Origin: Incurvaria masculella
Lineage: Eukaryota > Arthropoda > Insecta > Lepidoptera > Incurvariidae
Assembly (NCBI GenBank): GCA_946894095.1
Contig: OX335645.2
Coordinates: forward strand, 13,291,001 to 13,355,000
Direction of reading: 5' to 3'
DNA length: 64,000 nucleotides
In this document: piece by piece, positions 21,250-33,220 of the stretch
How positions within the stretch are numbered: the stretch's first letter is position 1
How the letters are laid out: each line of letters starts with the position of its first letter
Position numbers and translations under genes: made by a program
Notes under the pieces: generated by a model
What the model was told of the DNA's origin: nothing
Seen by the model: the letters and a program-made list of their open reading frames with translations, nothing else
Database searches by the model: none

Positions 21250-21800
21250 CGGGAACGAACACATTTTCTGCTGTAAACTCTTCGTTTATTAATTAATCTC
21301 GAGGCACTATTTTCACTGCCCAAATAAATGACTTATTTTAACACTTTGCAAATGCTAAAATACGATGTGAGAAAATATATGTGAAAACTACTTAAACGTA
21401 AATAAGTGGTTAAATTTTGCTTTTCATTACGAAATCAATGCTTGTATGAAGAACCTAGGTATAATTTGTTTTTTAAGTTAGAAATATATGCTGGCTTGTT
21501 TCACCTTAAAAAGTAAAATTTAAGAAAAATTAAGAGCAATTTGACTCCAGTTCAAATGTTTTAAACTTTCCAACGAACTGATTATAATTATAATTGGAAA
21601 CGTAATTGGGTTTTATTTAAATTTAATTAAAATCATTTACCAAGTTAAAATTCACTTACTCGAAAAACAGTTTAATTTGCATCCATACCGAACAGCTCCA
21701 ATTGCATCAAACAAATACGGACGTCAAGTTATCTGTGATATTATATTTATACATATATATTTTTGATAGCCTTTGATATCTTGCCCCACGCCACCCCTCA
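21250..21800. other. AT-rich intergenic sequence, nothing recognised
   Basis: Mainly A/T sequence with short accidental frames and no supported feature. Confidence 0.5.
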
Positions 21801-21814
21801 ATTTACAATCAAGA

Positions 21815-21930
21815 AGTGCAACAGTTAAAGTTAGGTGCCGCCGACGGCCATGCAGCGCCACCGGTGTCGCCGCCCAGTACTTCCGCCCGCCCACCGGACA
21901 CTTCCGCCGCCCAAACTCGCACAAACACTC
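21815..21930. promoter_or_regulatory. short GC-rich island
   Basis: About 100 bp of CpG-rich sequence (GCCGCCGACGGCCATGCAGC) stands out from its flanks. No coding structure is supported. Confidence 0.22.
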
Positions 21931-22045
21931 GTCAATCTATATCTAGTGATGTCAGAGCTAGCGCAACATTCAGTCGATTGTCAATAACCCTAAATGTAAT
22001 TTATGTGTTAGTCTATTTTTTAGCGAGTTTTCTTTTTTCACCATA

Positions 22046-22143
22046 TCCATACTAATATTATAAATGCGAAAGTAAAGTTGTCTGTTGCCTCCACGGCTAA
22101 ACAGCTGAACAGCTTTTTATGATTTTCTGTATAAGAGAGGTTT
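22046..22143 (+). mobile_element. Helitron-like terminal fragment
   Basis: TACTAATATTATAAATGCGA then AAGTAAAGTTGTCTGTTGCC is the common start of the lepidopteran Helitron-like family whose opposite ends occur at 2589 and 7148. Confidence 0.5.
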
Positions 22144-22149
22144 ATGGCG

Positions 22150-23150
22150 AAAATTAAACTTAAAATTAAACGAAATAGGAGATGTACAGAGCGCATCACC
22201 CTCGACGCCACAGTAGGCATTGACCAAGGAAAACGTATTTGGGTCAAAGTCCAATCTGTGGCGTCTAGGCAGATGCCGTTTGTACAATTTGTATGGGGAA
22301 CTGATATAATATCCAGAAAATATTTCTGCCCGACATCAGTCCAAAACGGTATCGGCTCGAGCAGAGCCGGGTTTGAAAATATTTTTCACAATTTTTAAGC
22401 ATCTTTTTGTTGTTATCTATTTCAAATAGGCTTGTTTCTTAATTATATCGTATTTTAGTCTTGAGTCGTTGGAGGAGAACCGTATTACTTGGTATTTCCA
22501 ATTATTAAGCTTGGAAACACTTTACCGTTCTGTTGCCGGTTTCTAGTATTTTCCATCATTTCAATTGCTATAAATATATTTCATTTGGGGGTTCAGCCCA
22601 CTGCTTGCATGAAATAGTTGTGTGTGTTTTTTTATCAAGCGTTTAAGCGTCGTTTCTGGCTTACGAAAATGTTTTGAGGATTGTCAACAGTACATATGTT
22701 TTTAAATATCTGCAGTATTTTTAGATTAGATTCGGTAAGAAACTTTGAAAAAAATAATTTCATAGGATACATGTTTTCGTTGATTTAAGTATTAACCAAT
22801 TACCAATGTTATCAATACAACATGAGCGGCCTTCAGTCAAGTCAGGCGCCATCTATTTCTTCTTTTTTTACAAAAAAACACCTGTTCCTCGAGAACAAGA
22901 GGCATTACTGAATATTTGGGATGGTCGCAGCAGTTCTGTTTGAGCGCATCCCTAAGGCAAAGTGAAACACACCGGAGCAGTTGGCCGGGACGGCTGATTG
23001 CTTTAATAGTCGCCCGCTGCGAATCATTACAAGTGAAGCAAGAATATTGTCTTTGCGACTTGCGAGCCTCGTGTTTCGAGTAAACGCTGAGCATGCCAAC
23101 TGACCTGTAGCCCCCAGAAACTCGAATTCCTATACTGTTGCAGAAGGTTA
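22150..23150. other. intergenic sequence with an unassigned minus-strand frame
   Basis: A 106-codon minus-strand frame (22837-23157) and an 84-codon plus-strand frame (22144-22398) occur. Neither has a domain that I recognise. An internal inverted repeat GACGCCAC / GTGGCGTC lies at about 22203-22268. Probably transposon debris. Confidence 0.35.
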
Positions 23151-23184
23151 TTTTCACCGGTACAACTACTTCTTCTTTTTAAAT

Positions 23185-23685
23185 CACAGATAAGGCCGGT
23201 GGTAGAATACTGTAGTGGCTATGGGAATTTAGTCCCCAGTACCTGTTGGCGTCCTTGGACTAAATCAGCTGGGACCAGCGCCTAGCGGTCTGTCTGGTTG
23301 GGGACCCACAAATCAGCGTTGGCTTGGATTCCCTGAGCCACAGACGTTTGTGGAGCCGCTCAGTCTGTTTTATAGGTACTCTGCGGAATTTGCATCCCTT
23401 ATTTAATTCCTCCCCATCTTACCTGTATCCGGAGCACCCGCCACAGAGAATCAGAGTATTCCCTTGTGGCTGACATTAGGCTTTTGAGAACGAACCGTTT
23501 CTCCAACTGATTTCTCTGTCGCACCGCCAGGAGATGGAACTGTCTGCCGGCAGTTCCTTCCCTCATACCTATAACCTAGGAATATTAAAAAGCTTAACGA
23601 ACATAGCTCAGCGATAGTACCGCTGATATGGTACCTTGCTGAGCTTGCTGAGGGGAGGTGTATTGGCTTTTCTGAGCACCTTTAG
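23185..23685 (+). mobile_element. Jockey/CR1-type LINE ORF2 C-terminal remnant
   Basis: GTAGAATACTGTAGTGGCTA with the following TCCCCAGTACCTGTTGGCGT encodes the family's VEYCSxxW-x-x-SPxxLLAS-like motif with a damaged frame. From 23400, the YPEHPPQRI-, FENEPFLQLISLSHRQEMEL- and LPAVPSLIPIT-like segments give the end of ORF2. The same 3' region recurs at 46450-46765 and 59050-59336. Many frameshifts; old. Confidence 0.75.
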
Positions 23686-23689
23686 GTTC

Positions 23690-24870
23690 CGTTATCTCGC
23701 TTCAGTAAAATACAGAGTTTTCGGTGCGACTAAAATGTATGAAGAAACATTTTTAACTGTTATGTTTTTCAATACCCAAGAACTGTTTAAGGGTAGCTAT
23801 TTTCTTTTCATAGTTAGAAATATCTCCTTTACGATTAATGTGCTTCCTTCATCCCATTTTTCTACATCGTTCTACGTTTTTAGTTTGTTTTATCAAGCCC
23901 GATTCTAATGGGTCAAAAGGTAATCTTCATACAATTATGATCCAGATTATCAAGAACCCCACGTGCCCGCCATAGAAGAACGGTCATTGTCCTTGAAATC
24001 ATTAATACCTAAAAGTTTTAGAAATTAGGTAAATTTATTAAAATGGGTTTTCACGTTTGATCAAACATTGGTTATGCTTCATATCACTGTGCGTGTATGT
24101 ATATAAGTTCGAATGCAAGTGATTCATAAAAACAAATAACATCCTAACAGGAAAACTGAATGAGGAGTGGTGACGAGGTTACGAAGAGCTGGCTCCGCAA
24201 GTGATCCGAAACTTTTATTTCACTGTTTTCACTGAAGAACAGATAACTACCATGGTAAATAACCTGGAAGGCTGATCAACCAGGTACCATGGTGACCTCC
24301 CCGCTCTTGACTACCCCATTACCCCACAATAGCATTATTGACACTTTCGCAGATCTCCGAGTAAATACGTGATTAATACTCATTGTAAAGATTTCTCGAA
24401 GATATCTCTTAAGCGGTACTTTTTTCATTCATCAACATTGCTGTTTTTTTATTCTTAACGTTAACTTTGAAAGTGTTTTATTATTTGACAGAGCTGAATT
24501 GTTTTAAATGCGTTTTCGATAGCGAATTTTATGAAAAAAATACTCGATTTCGGCAAAAAAAATATCTAACTATTTTCGATTCTAAACTCCATAAATCGCA
24601 TAAAATAATTTTAAAAATAAACTGGAACTTATTTCATAATTATTTATTAAATGAACTCCCAATAATTATTAATGATATGTGCAAAAACTTACCATTTACA
24701 AAAAGCAACTTTTTGCGCTATGCCTCATATTAAACACAGAAAGACTATACCTATTTATTATAAATTATTGTATGACATCAAAGATGTAACTGCTAAGTGT
24801 GCTCGCCAAAACAGTTATAGTAGTTTTTGGTGAGTTATAGCATAAATAGCGATGTCGATAAATGTCGATG
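23690..24870. other. AT-rich intergenic sequence
   Basis: A plus-strand frame of about 88 codons at 24467-24733 ends LLNELPIIINDMCKNLPFTK, which faintly recalls the C-terminus of a LINE reverse transcriptase. It is too short and AT-biased to call. Nothing else is supported. Confidence 0.35.
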
Positions 24871-25070
24871 GCGACTGTGGCGCCATCTACATGTATCCGA
24901 AATCTTGTTTGTTAGCCAGGCTAAAAAAATCTCGACGCCTGACGGAGCCGTGCCGAAAGATTGAAGCCGACATCCTTCGCTCTCGCGCCATCTCCGCCGT
25001 CGGGAGCAACGAGCACGGGAGGACGGGAGAAGCGATCGAAACTCTTCGTATGGCGGCAGCGTAGCCAAGA
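24840..25070. promoter_or_regulatory. GC/CpG-rich island with GCGCCATCT motifs
   Basis: Contains two GCGCCATCT motifs and one ATGGCGGC, which include the GCCAT core bound by Pho/YY1-type proteins, plus TGTCGATAAATGTCGATG. The clustering hints at a regulatory or Polycomb-response-like block; this is inference from motifs only. Confidence 0.3.
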
Positions 25071-25079
25071 TTTAGTGGA

Positions 25080-26380
25080 AAACGACTAAGCTTGGTTTTT
25101 ACTAAGTCCTGATTTGTTTTGACACTTAAAGGACCTTTATTACTAAATCTTGTACTGGTATCGAAAGCAATATGTTAATAAAGGCCCTTAAATGTACGGA
25201 TTAAGCTAATTATTACTTAGTGGACGAGCCCCTAAGTGTAATTAGTTCGCTAGGGTCGGGAGACGCAACATCGAATATTCGTTGCACTAAATAGTGTACT
25301 ATGAAATTCTTACGTGTTTTTTAAGTGTTCTTACGTGTCGTTGGATCTCGAGATTATTTATTTTAATTTTTTTTTAATGTATTGATTTAATTACAAAAAC
25401 ATATATGGATAAAACCGTTTACAGGAAATTACATTAATGTATGCATGAAAATAAGATTGACAACTGATAAGTTCTTGTACGACGAACGATACCTCCTATA
25501 CTGGCCCTACGGCTGCATATGACTCTGTGCAAAAATTAAAAGACTTATGTATGGATCAGTTACATCAGAAGTTTTTGTATAAAAAGTTTCTACTTTCGCA
25601 TTTCATGCTCGCTGATCGCGAAGCCTCCACAGCCGCTCCCCCGCCGCCCGGAAGCTGCCTTGTCGGGAGAACTTCTCCACATGGACAGAATCGCAGGATG
25701 GAGGAGTTAGCCTGCTCCTCCTGAGGGGCGAGCTCCGGTGGGCTCGCTCGCTCAATATTCGCAATTTCAACTTTGAAAAGCGCAGTTTGTCGATTTTTCC
25801 ATACTACGGAATAACTAAGTTTTGCAAGTAAATATGTTTGGAATTGTCGGCTTGCAGGGTTGGGGTTGTTCCGATCAATCGCTTTTTATTATTTGGATTT
25901 TGCATATTGACAATAATGTCATATTTATGAAAGTTATAAAGATAACAATTCTAAGTTCATATTAGAAGATTGTATGTTTTTACAGTGTAAAAAAATCCAA
26001 AATAAATTGACTGCGCTCAAGAGAACGTGGTACAGTCAGATTGTTTGATTAAATCTATTAAAAAAAATACTTCTGTGTTTTGACTGTTTTAATTCAAAAC
26101 TACAACTCTTATTAAAATGTTATATAGCCTTTCGCATTTTCCTTTATTCCTTAAATAAATACATATGTATAGTGTCTACCGCGACTACCCCACTAGAGGC
26201 GGAGATAGCAGCGAAAGCAATCGCGCCTTCATTCAATATTTATTGTGACATATGCGAAGACATTTCTACTAAAAGTGTCGAGGCGAGGCACTGATTATTC
26301 AGCGATATTTCATACTATTGCGTGCTCACATCTGATGAAAAAAACCAATCTGTCATTAAAGTGTTTAATTGTATCTGTTT
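25080..26380. other. intergenic sequence with a small GC-rich block
   Basis: A GC-rich patch at 25615-25755 (CCGCTCCCCCGCCGCCCGGA) is the only compositional feature. A 65-codon frame crosses it without gene-like borders. The rest is AT-rich. Confidence 0.4.
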
Positions 26381-26488
26381 TGTGATATGTATGTATAATC
26401 GACCGTGAAGCAAGGACATATTATTTGAAGAAAGAGCCCAGTAAAAAGAACTACTCTACGACTATACTGCAAGGTTGGACCCGAACCA
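26381..26488 (-). mobile_element. MITE copy of the 18599 family (part)
   Basis: The end (ATGTATGTATAATCGACCGT, GAAGCAAGGAC) and core (AAAGAGCCCAGTAAAAAGAA, CTGCAAGGTTGGACCCGAAC) match the 18599-18770 MITE in reverse orientation. A second half copy follows at 27431-27501 in forward orientation. Confidence 0.75.
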
Positions 26489-26984
26489 ACAAAACATACC
26501 ATTCGCGGGTATTTCATTTCATTTATTTAAACTTTTTGGTAGTCAAACTACACCAAGTCACGTCACAAAGATCCGCGGATTCGATCAACCCAGTAAAGAA
26601 GAACCCACAAAGAAACTTCACGAGTTTATATAACATATTTCTCCGTCCACAATTATGAAATACATAATTGGATCTAAATGCTACTGCCAGACAATTCCTT
26701 GGTAGAACAGATTAAGGCAAAGAACAAAGAACAATAGAAACACAACCCTCAGTTTAAGTACAACTTACAACTAATAAAGTTACTAATACAATTAGATAAA
26801 TTAATATAATTTATAGCATTACAAGTATACTCCGGTGTAAAATCCGTCGTCAACTTAACTTATGTCAGGTGTATAAAGGCCTCGTCAAATTTGATACTAA
26901 TAAAGGGTATCACGTTAATATATTATGTATAGAATAAGTATTTACATAAAAAAATACTACCAGCGTAGTATTATGTCAAAGAAG

Positions 26985-27420
26985 TCTTACAATTATGTAT
27001 GGTACACAGTTATATACTTGTCTTCTTATGATATTAAGTCGCAAAAGAGGGTTTTATCGGAGAGAGCTTCGCTTATATTATAGTATACTTTACTAAGAAG
27101 AAGTGATTTAATTTTTTTTGTATTTACTAAGGGGAAAATTTCTCATTACTGCTGGTAATTTATTGTACAATCTAACACTGTTGTGAGTAAAGCTCTTCGA
27201 AGTATTTGCTCGTCTGTGTTTTGGACATTGTATTTTCTTCTAGCAATTTCGCCAAGGGCTGTATACCCATAATTTGGAATTCTCCCACAGTCCCTCCTCC
27301 CGCAATGAATGCCTATATACTACTAACAGAGTGTTTAAGATTATACATTTATTTAACGCTTCATCTGTGTCGGACATTGACTGCAAAGAATGAAAATTCA
27401 AACATATTGCCGTCATCACC
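26985..27420 (-). mobile_element. LINE reverse-transcriptase C-terminal remnant (minus strand)
   Basis: On the minus strand the sequence around 27190-27100 reads SFTHNSVRLYNKLPAVMRNF followed by PLSKYKKN, the typical end of a LINE ORF2 (..RLYNKLP..I+NLP...FK..I). The upstream part carries frame damage. It lies between two inverted pieces of the 18599-family MITE. Confidence 0.65.
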
Positions 27421-27430
27421 AAAATCGTTT

Positions 27431-27501
27431 TCGGGTCCAGCCTTGCAGTATATTCGTAAAGTAGTTCTTTTTACTGGGCTCTTTATACAATTAATGTGTC
27501 C
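27431..27501 (+). mobile_element. MITE half-copy of the 18599 family
   Basis: TCGGGTCCAGCCTTGCAGTA and AGTTCTTTTTACTGGGCTCT match the core of the MITE at 18599-18770 and are the inverse of 26423-26488. Confidence 0.7.
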
Positions 27502-27539
27502 GATCTCGAAACATCCACTGACAGAATAAAATAAAAAGT

Positions 27540-27930
27540 CGAGGGATGACTAGGGAGAGTAAACAAGGGAGATGTGCTCGGTCCGTGACGTCACTAACAT
27601 GGCCACTAAATGAATAATGAATTTACACTAGTCTCCTTTGTCGTCTGGCTAGTAATAAGTCATAACCAGGTACAGTCGTTTCCTCTCAATTGTATACACA
27701 CTGGAAAGAGAAGGAATTCCTGAGTCCCTTTTATTCTATGGTTGACGTCAGCATAACAGAAAGAGATATCAAATTTGTCTCTATTTCCGGTGTAAAGATT
27801 TCACACGAAACGACTGTACTTCCGTTTATGTACATATATATTTTTGAACATTTTGTGTTTCTTAGTATACGAGGCCGTACTTATTTGTGTTTGTAGTTTC
27901 GATATTAAGGTTGAGCAACACTGGGCGCAG
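27540..27930. other. intergenic sequence, nothing recognised
   Basis: No frame with gene-like borders and no known repeat were seen. Confidence 0.45.
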
Positions 27931-27944
27931 CCGGGTTCCGGATG

Positions 27945-28165
27945 TGTTGGTTCGATCGTTAAGACTGGCCATTTTTCGGATTCTAAATAACACTGTGGAT
28001 CCCACCTCGTACATTTTAGGTGGAATGGTTCCACCCACGTCGACACCATCGCATTGAATGAAACGTGATCAAAGCGACAATCAAAATTATCCACGTTTTC
28101 GGTTCAATGTAGCCATTCAATATAAACAAGTTATTGGGATGGCTCCTAGTTTCCGGTGTACTTTA
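27945..28165 (+). mobile_element. SINE body fragment
   Basis: CACCATCGCATTGAATGAAA, GTGATCAAAGCGACAATCAA and GTTCAATGTAGCCATTCAAT match the plus-strand body of the 5S SINE at 8521-8911. Head and tail are lost. Confidence 0.7.
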
Positions 28166-28499
28166 GATAGTAAATATATTTAAGCTTTGCAAATTATTAA
28201 TATTTGGAAAAAAAATATTCAAATAGGTGGAGAGGTTCCGGAGATTACCCTTCATAGCTAAAAAAAACATCAACCAGGACATTTTCGTATCCATTAAATA
28301 CATACATTGTCAAACATAATTCTCCTCATAAATACCGATTCAGAAAATACAAACCTTAGCAGGGGGTGCAGAAATCCTTAAATTCTTTTGAAATGGACAG
28401 TAGCTATAGAGCCCGGCTACGAATAATTAATTGCCGAAACCTAATATGACTAACCATTATTTCCCTCCAGATCTTACCTCCATCTTTCATTCTCAATTC

Positions 28500-28990
28500 A
28501 ATTAAAGTCGTAAGCGGGGGGGGGGGGCGGATGCGGCGGGGCTGCCCGCGGGCAGCAGGGGTGAGGGGTGAGGCTTTCGCCTCGCATTGCTCAATTTGTA
28601 GCTGTAAACCGGAGGCCGGCAGCTGTAAACTCCGACCGAAGCGACGCCACGACACTGTATTGCAAGACTTACTTAACAGAACGACCTTCGCTGGGTTTTT
28701 AACACTCTCCGGGGATTTCATTCCTTGTACATTCGCGGCACGGATGCGGTAATAAAAACCGCGTTATCCTTGTCATTATTTAGTCATCGGGCCCCCTCCC
28801 GCCCCGGCCGCGCGTCCCCGGGGAGCGCTGTGCGAGAACTCCAAGAAAATAAAGTACGCGGAATTACGACGGAGGAGGCTTTATTGAAAAAGGAGGCGCT
28901 CCGGATGAGGATGCATCGCCAGGACACACCGCCCCCCCCACTCCTCCCCCCCCCCCCCCCCACCGAGCCGCGCTGCAGGAAATTGGACCT
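28500..28990. promoter_or_regulatory. long GC/CpG-rich island with G and C runs
   Basis: About 490 bp of GC-rich DNA with a 12-nt G run (28516-28527) and a C run at 28946-28961. It contains the direct repeat AGCTGTAAAC (around 28603 and 28622). Frames of 70-120 codons exist on both strands but are low complexity where they cross the runs and have no consistent splice borders. A regulatory block or noncoding exon is possible. Confidence 0.32.
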
Positions 28991-29339
28991 CTGTTTGTTG
29001 AGGTCGGCTGGTCGGCGACGGGAGCAACAGTACGATTGGTTTTTCAACCGCAAGCCCTGAGTTATCGACAGGAATTGTAATTGGCTTTCCACCATCCCAA
29101 CATTATTCGTCGACGTAATGATGGAACGCATGGGACGATGTAGCATAATATTGTTTGCCGTGTCTGATGTGATTTAATTATTACCTAAGGAAATAAAATG
29201 TAGAATCTATTGAACGAAATTCTAGGTTTTTATTCTAGAAAAACCATTTCCTATAATTATCCTAAAATGTAACGTTGGATAGTTTCAACATGGCTGTTTG
29301 AACGATTAGAAATGTTGAATAATTCTTCGCTATTTAAAT

Positions 29340-29725
29340 TGCACGCCGTCGCAAGAGAAGAACGTAGAAGCATTTCCTCGAGGATTCGAAACCAAATTGC
29401 TTGCAGAAATAAAAGGTTCCCCGTATGCCGATTGCCGGAGCAATTACCGCCCCCGTAAAAGAAAACATTCTCGCCCCCAAAGGCGAAATGTAATTGTATC
29501 TCCACCTGCCGCCCCCTCGCGAACCTCCCGCCGCCCGCTCCCGCGCCACCCGCGCCGCCGCCCCGCTAAATTTTATAGAGCGAGCTCGCTCTTTCCAAAC
29601 AATTGCATTAATAATATATCAACACTGCGTCCGTTTGCACCGCGAGAGAACGGGCCGCTGCCGGGTCCCGTTTCACCGCCATCTTTACTGCCTCGCCGGC
29701 GTAACGCGCTTAGATTTAAGCAATT
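29340..29725. promoter_or_regulatory. GC/CpG-rich island with AT-core motifs
   Basis: CpG-rich pieces (CCGCGCCACCCGCGCCGCCG) alternate with AT-core segments such as AACAATTGCATTAATAATAT, the palindromic AGCGAGCTCGCT and a GCCATCTTTAC site (Pho-type core). A 146-codon plus-strand frame crosses it, rich in Arg and Pro as expected from composition alone. Confidence 0.33.
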
Positions 29726-29729
29726 AAAA

Positions 29730-30700
29730 ATGTATGCTATTTACTCGAGTCCGATGGAGCGAACTACTTCAATCCGTACCATGAGCAACACTCGTACAAA
29801 ACCAAAACAAGGGTCTAAAGCGGAAATGTTCGCTTAGGAAACCTAACTGAAGTGAAGGTATTTTTTCCGTATTTTGATACTTGGGAGAAGTCTTGACACC
29901 TATCAGTCCGCAGACTCCCCCTCAGTCTTAACATGTAGTCACAAGGTGGAATAAGTGGCTACCTTTTCACAAAGTAACTTTTGTTTTTGTCAAATTAATA
30001 CAGCAGAATCTATTGAGTGTTACAGCCTAGAAAAAAATATTCTCTACGGAAATTCAATAATAATAATCAAGCTGAATTTCCGGAAGTATACAGTTTCGCA
30101 CGCCACGCAGAGGAAAGGGTACCTTCAAAATTGTTGATGGAAAAATTTCCAAAAAAAAATATTATAATTGCATTCAAATATTTTCCGACAGTCGGATGAC
30201 TAAGCCGGAAATAGAATCGGGAAAAGGCGAAAAATCGGCATCAATCAAAGGGTTGTATATTAATTTATTCATTAATTCCATTCAATCTATATTAATACAA
30301 ATTGATCGCCGAAATGTATGTAATTCCATAACTTCCGAACGACTGCACCAAATTGGATAATTCTTTTTTTGTGTTCGGTATTGTCAGGACCAGATTAGTA
30401 AGTAAGAAAAAGCCGTAAATTTGGATGGTATTTTTAAATGAAAATCTTAATAGAAAAAAGTTCTCCTATCACCATTGACATATATTATTACTGGCTATAT
30501 ACACGGAATATGACGTTCAGTTTGACAAACCTTTTTTTTTAAAGTAGAATGTTGGCTTATTTGATAAAATATTTAAAACTAAAAATTAAAATCATTATTA
30601 TAAATTAAAATATTATTCTATGGGGACCGATGACATTGTTCCCATAACGGATGCAGCGTTTCCCCGCTGTATCGCCAGGTTGCTGAAAGTACGCTCCTGC
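29730..30700. other. AT-rich intergenic sequence, nothing recognised
   Basis: Two overlapping 60-codon frames occur without gene-like borders. No repeat family recognised. Confidence 0.5.
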
Positions 30701-30960
30701 TCGAAGGTCACGCGTTCGGATTTTGGATGGGTGACCGTTTAGGATGTTGAGGCTTGCTGGGCATGTATTCCACGTAAAACTTTAGGTCCCCTTTCTTAGT
30801 AACTAGGTGGTAGGGTTAATCCCGCCTGAGTTGCCAACCATCGCACTGAATGGAAAATGGTCGAAGTGGCAATAAAAAAATTCCGTGGTTTCCAATCATG
30901 TCAATGAAACAGTGCCAGTGCAGTATCGTCTGGGCCGCAAATGCTTTAAAAATTTTGGAA
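30700..30960 (+). mobile_element. decayed 5S-headed SINE
   Basis: TTTTGGATGGGTGACCGTTT (box C region) leads into AGGTCCCCTTTCTTAGTAAC, CATCGCACTGAATGGAAAAT and TCGAAGTGGCAATAAA of the SINE body. The head start and 3' tail are missing or scrambled. Confidence 0.75.
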
Positions 30961-30999
30961 GAAATCTACTCTAAATCGAACAATTTATAGTACCTGGGC

Positions 31000-31660
31000 T
31001 GTCAGTGTCGATACACCCGTCACTGCGTTCGCGCGTGTTTGTTCAATATATAGGTGCTGCTCTATGGTAGTAGAAGGGAAGAATTATGCCGTCGTTTGTG
31101 GTGAAAAAAATTAAAAACGATTACAGGAAAGCAAAGAAGGAAGATGGGATTATATATCACAGGTAATCTATGTAAATGGCTTATGGCGCGGTGTCGTGAT
31201 ATCCGACATTTAACGACACAACTATCGGAAAAGCCGGTATCTCTTTCTAGCATACATATAACCTATGAAGTATTTCACTCTAGGTCTCTGTCAGTCATGC
31301 ATTTGTGATGTGTGTGTGTGTGTATTGTGTTCACCGGAGTATGATGTTCTCTCAGACAAGTGCGCGCCCTTTCCAGCATGCATGATTTTCCTATTTACGT
31401 CACTCTCGCTCTCGTGCAACAGAACGGGATGAATAACTAAGTGATACCAGGTTAAAAAAAGATCTCTGAGACGAGGATAAATATGAAAATTGCAATTTTA
31501 AAATAGCTGATTAGGGAAATGTTTTGTGTGTTAATTTAATATTTAAATTTTATATTTGGTTATAAATAGTAATTTAAGTGTTTTTTTAATCATTTAGATG
31601 GCAAAACGTTTGCTGACTAAAAATCGTAACTGAGAACGGGAAAATAAACATTTCATGAAG
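31000..31660. other. intergenic sequence with a short (GT)n repeat
   Basis: A (GT)n tract lies at about 31311-31323. No coding structure recognised. Confidence 0.45.
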
Positions 31661-31699
31661 GCAACATCATAAGGCTAGGAGGGAAAACGAGTTCAAACG

Positions 31700-31950
31700 A
31701 TCGCTTGCATGAAGTTTGACAACGTTTTGCAACGGGCGTCCGGCGCGCGCGCGAAGATAATCTCCGCGCAAAAAAAATTGAATATTTTCCGCTACATGAT
31801 CGCAATGTGATTTATCTGTGTCCTCATCAAGGCTGGAAGCCAAGAGTGTTTCGTGAGTGGTTGGCGAAGAGGGATCCTGCGAAGCGTCGTCCCTACGTCC
31901 ACGCGTTGCTCCAGCTGTCGAAGGCATCGGCATCGATGAGGTTGGTCCCT
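31700..31950. promoter_or_regulatory. GC-rich island
   Basis: A CpG cluster (GTCCGGCGCGCGCGCGAAGA) is followed by the possible exon at 31841. A regulatory reading and a coding reading are both open. Confidence 0.25.
31841..31939 (+). CDS. possible coding exon, function unknown
   Basis: After an acceptor-like TCCTCATCAAG, an open GC-rich stretch encodes GWKPRVFREWLAKRDPAKRR followed by PYVHALLQLSKASASM. It ends at ATGAG|GTTGGT, a weak donor. About three quarters of its third codon positions are G or C, well above the minus-strand reading of the same DNA and similar to the RhoGEF exons here. The peptide looks like a basic amphipathic helix; I do not recognise a family. No neighbouring exon could be joined. 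It could be an exon of an unseen plus-strand gene or a transposon remnant. Confidence 0.3.
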   Translation, partial: QECFVSGWRRGILRSVVPTSTRCSSCRRHRHR

Positions 31951-32029
31951 AGTTTTTCCACCATACATTATTTTCTGCTGGAAACATGTTTTTGGTATAT
32001 AAGTAAAATTGTCTCAGTTTGAAGTGCAT

Positions 32030-32930
32030 TTTAGAAATCATAGGAATTTCAACGTTTTTTTTCCAAAAAGTACTGATAGCGATCACAAATAAGACATATC
32101 TCAAGGTTCAACATGGCATATACATTTATTGGTAGTCGTAACTATTGTCAAAAACTATAAAAAACACATTGTAAAGCGATTAGGGTTGGAAAAAACTAAT
32201 AGCTTACTGCTTTTTTATATTTTCAAGTATTTAAGCGTTGACAAATTGGCACATATCTCTTTCCGGATATACCGCCGCCAGTCGGTCACAAAGCACATTT
32301 TTCCTACTCATCAAAAAGCACTAATCCTTTTCACTAAGAAGTATAGTAAACTTAGAACTACCGCGACCAAATCGATGTAATTCTTCGTAAGGCTGTGCGA
32401 CCGGGCCCACAGGAGTAGCTCAACTAAGGCGATTTTTGAGATAAATACCTTCCCTGCATCGAGGGTCGGAGTTGTCATTAAAATATTGGCGTTTATTTTT
32501 AAACACTGATCTCGAAGGACCATTCCCGACAGTTCAACACCGCGAAACTAGCTTAGACCACATGCAAGCGAAATTTGTCTGTATAGGTGCACGAAATCGG
32601 GACTTTGAATGGAGTTGACCTACTGGATCTTATCCTATATATATTCTGTGGTAAGGGTCTGGTACGTAGTAAGTAAGTAAGTAGTAAGGGTAAAAATTAA
32701 TGTCTGTAGATGAAGCGAAACAGGTGTTATCTTACCGTATGGCGCTCTATGATCTCAACCTACCCCTTCGGGAAAGCGGCGTGAAGGTATGTATGTGTAG
32801 AACATTCGATATATTGACAGAGGTTACAATATAATCTTGCTGCTGCAAATGTAGGTCCTCCTGCGACAAAGTCAGATCATACTCAAAGGGTCTGAAACTC
32901 AAAATAAAAAAGGTTCCCAAGAGTATCTCT
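32030..32930. other. intergenic sequence, nothing firmly recognised
   Basis: Includes a small (GTAA)n run near 32665-32685. Short frames on both strands lack domains or splice borders. Confidence 0.45.
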
Positions 32931-32934
32931 GGTG

Positions 32935-33205
32935 GATATCTCTCGGCGGAACCTCCCATTGGCGCACGCAGGTAATGTTTCGTGTCGGGCCGAATTTCGA
33001 GCGGCATACACTTTGCGGAATTCCAGTCGAATCGCGACGGCGCGATCAAAAAGGCTTCCTTCGAAGTGCTCGTATCGCCCCGTTACACCGCCGTGAAAGG
33101 TGAGGTGAGGTGCGATGAAGTGAGGGCGAGGGGCGGTGAGGGCGGCGGGCGGGGGCCTGCCCGCCACCGTAATGCCGCAGGAAGTAGTCGGGGGTTAAAT
33201 GTCTC
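32935..33205. promoter_or_regulatory. GC/CpG-rich island with GGTGAGG repeats
   Basis: A G-rich stretch of GTGAGGTGAGGTGCGATGAA-type repeats and GAGGGCGGCGGGCGGGGGCC stands out. Frames on both strands are composition-driven. Candidate regulatory block. Confidence 0.3.
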
Positions 33206-33220
33206 ATCCCAAAGAAGGGT

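Noticed and set aside
28784..29146. 120-codon minus-strand frame with a glycine run
   Set aside because: The glycine-rich centre is simply the translated C homopolymer at 28946-28961.
29397..29837. 146-codon plus-strand frame as a protein
   Set aside because: It lies in a CpG-rich island where stop codons are rare; the peptide is Arg/Pro-rich as expected from composition, with overlapping frames on both strands.
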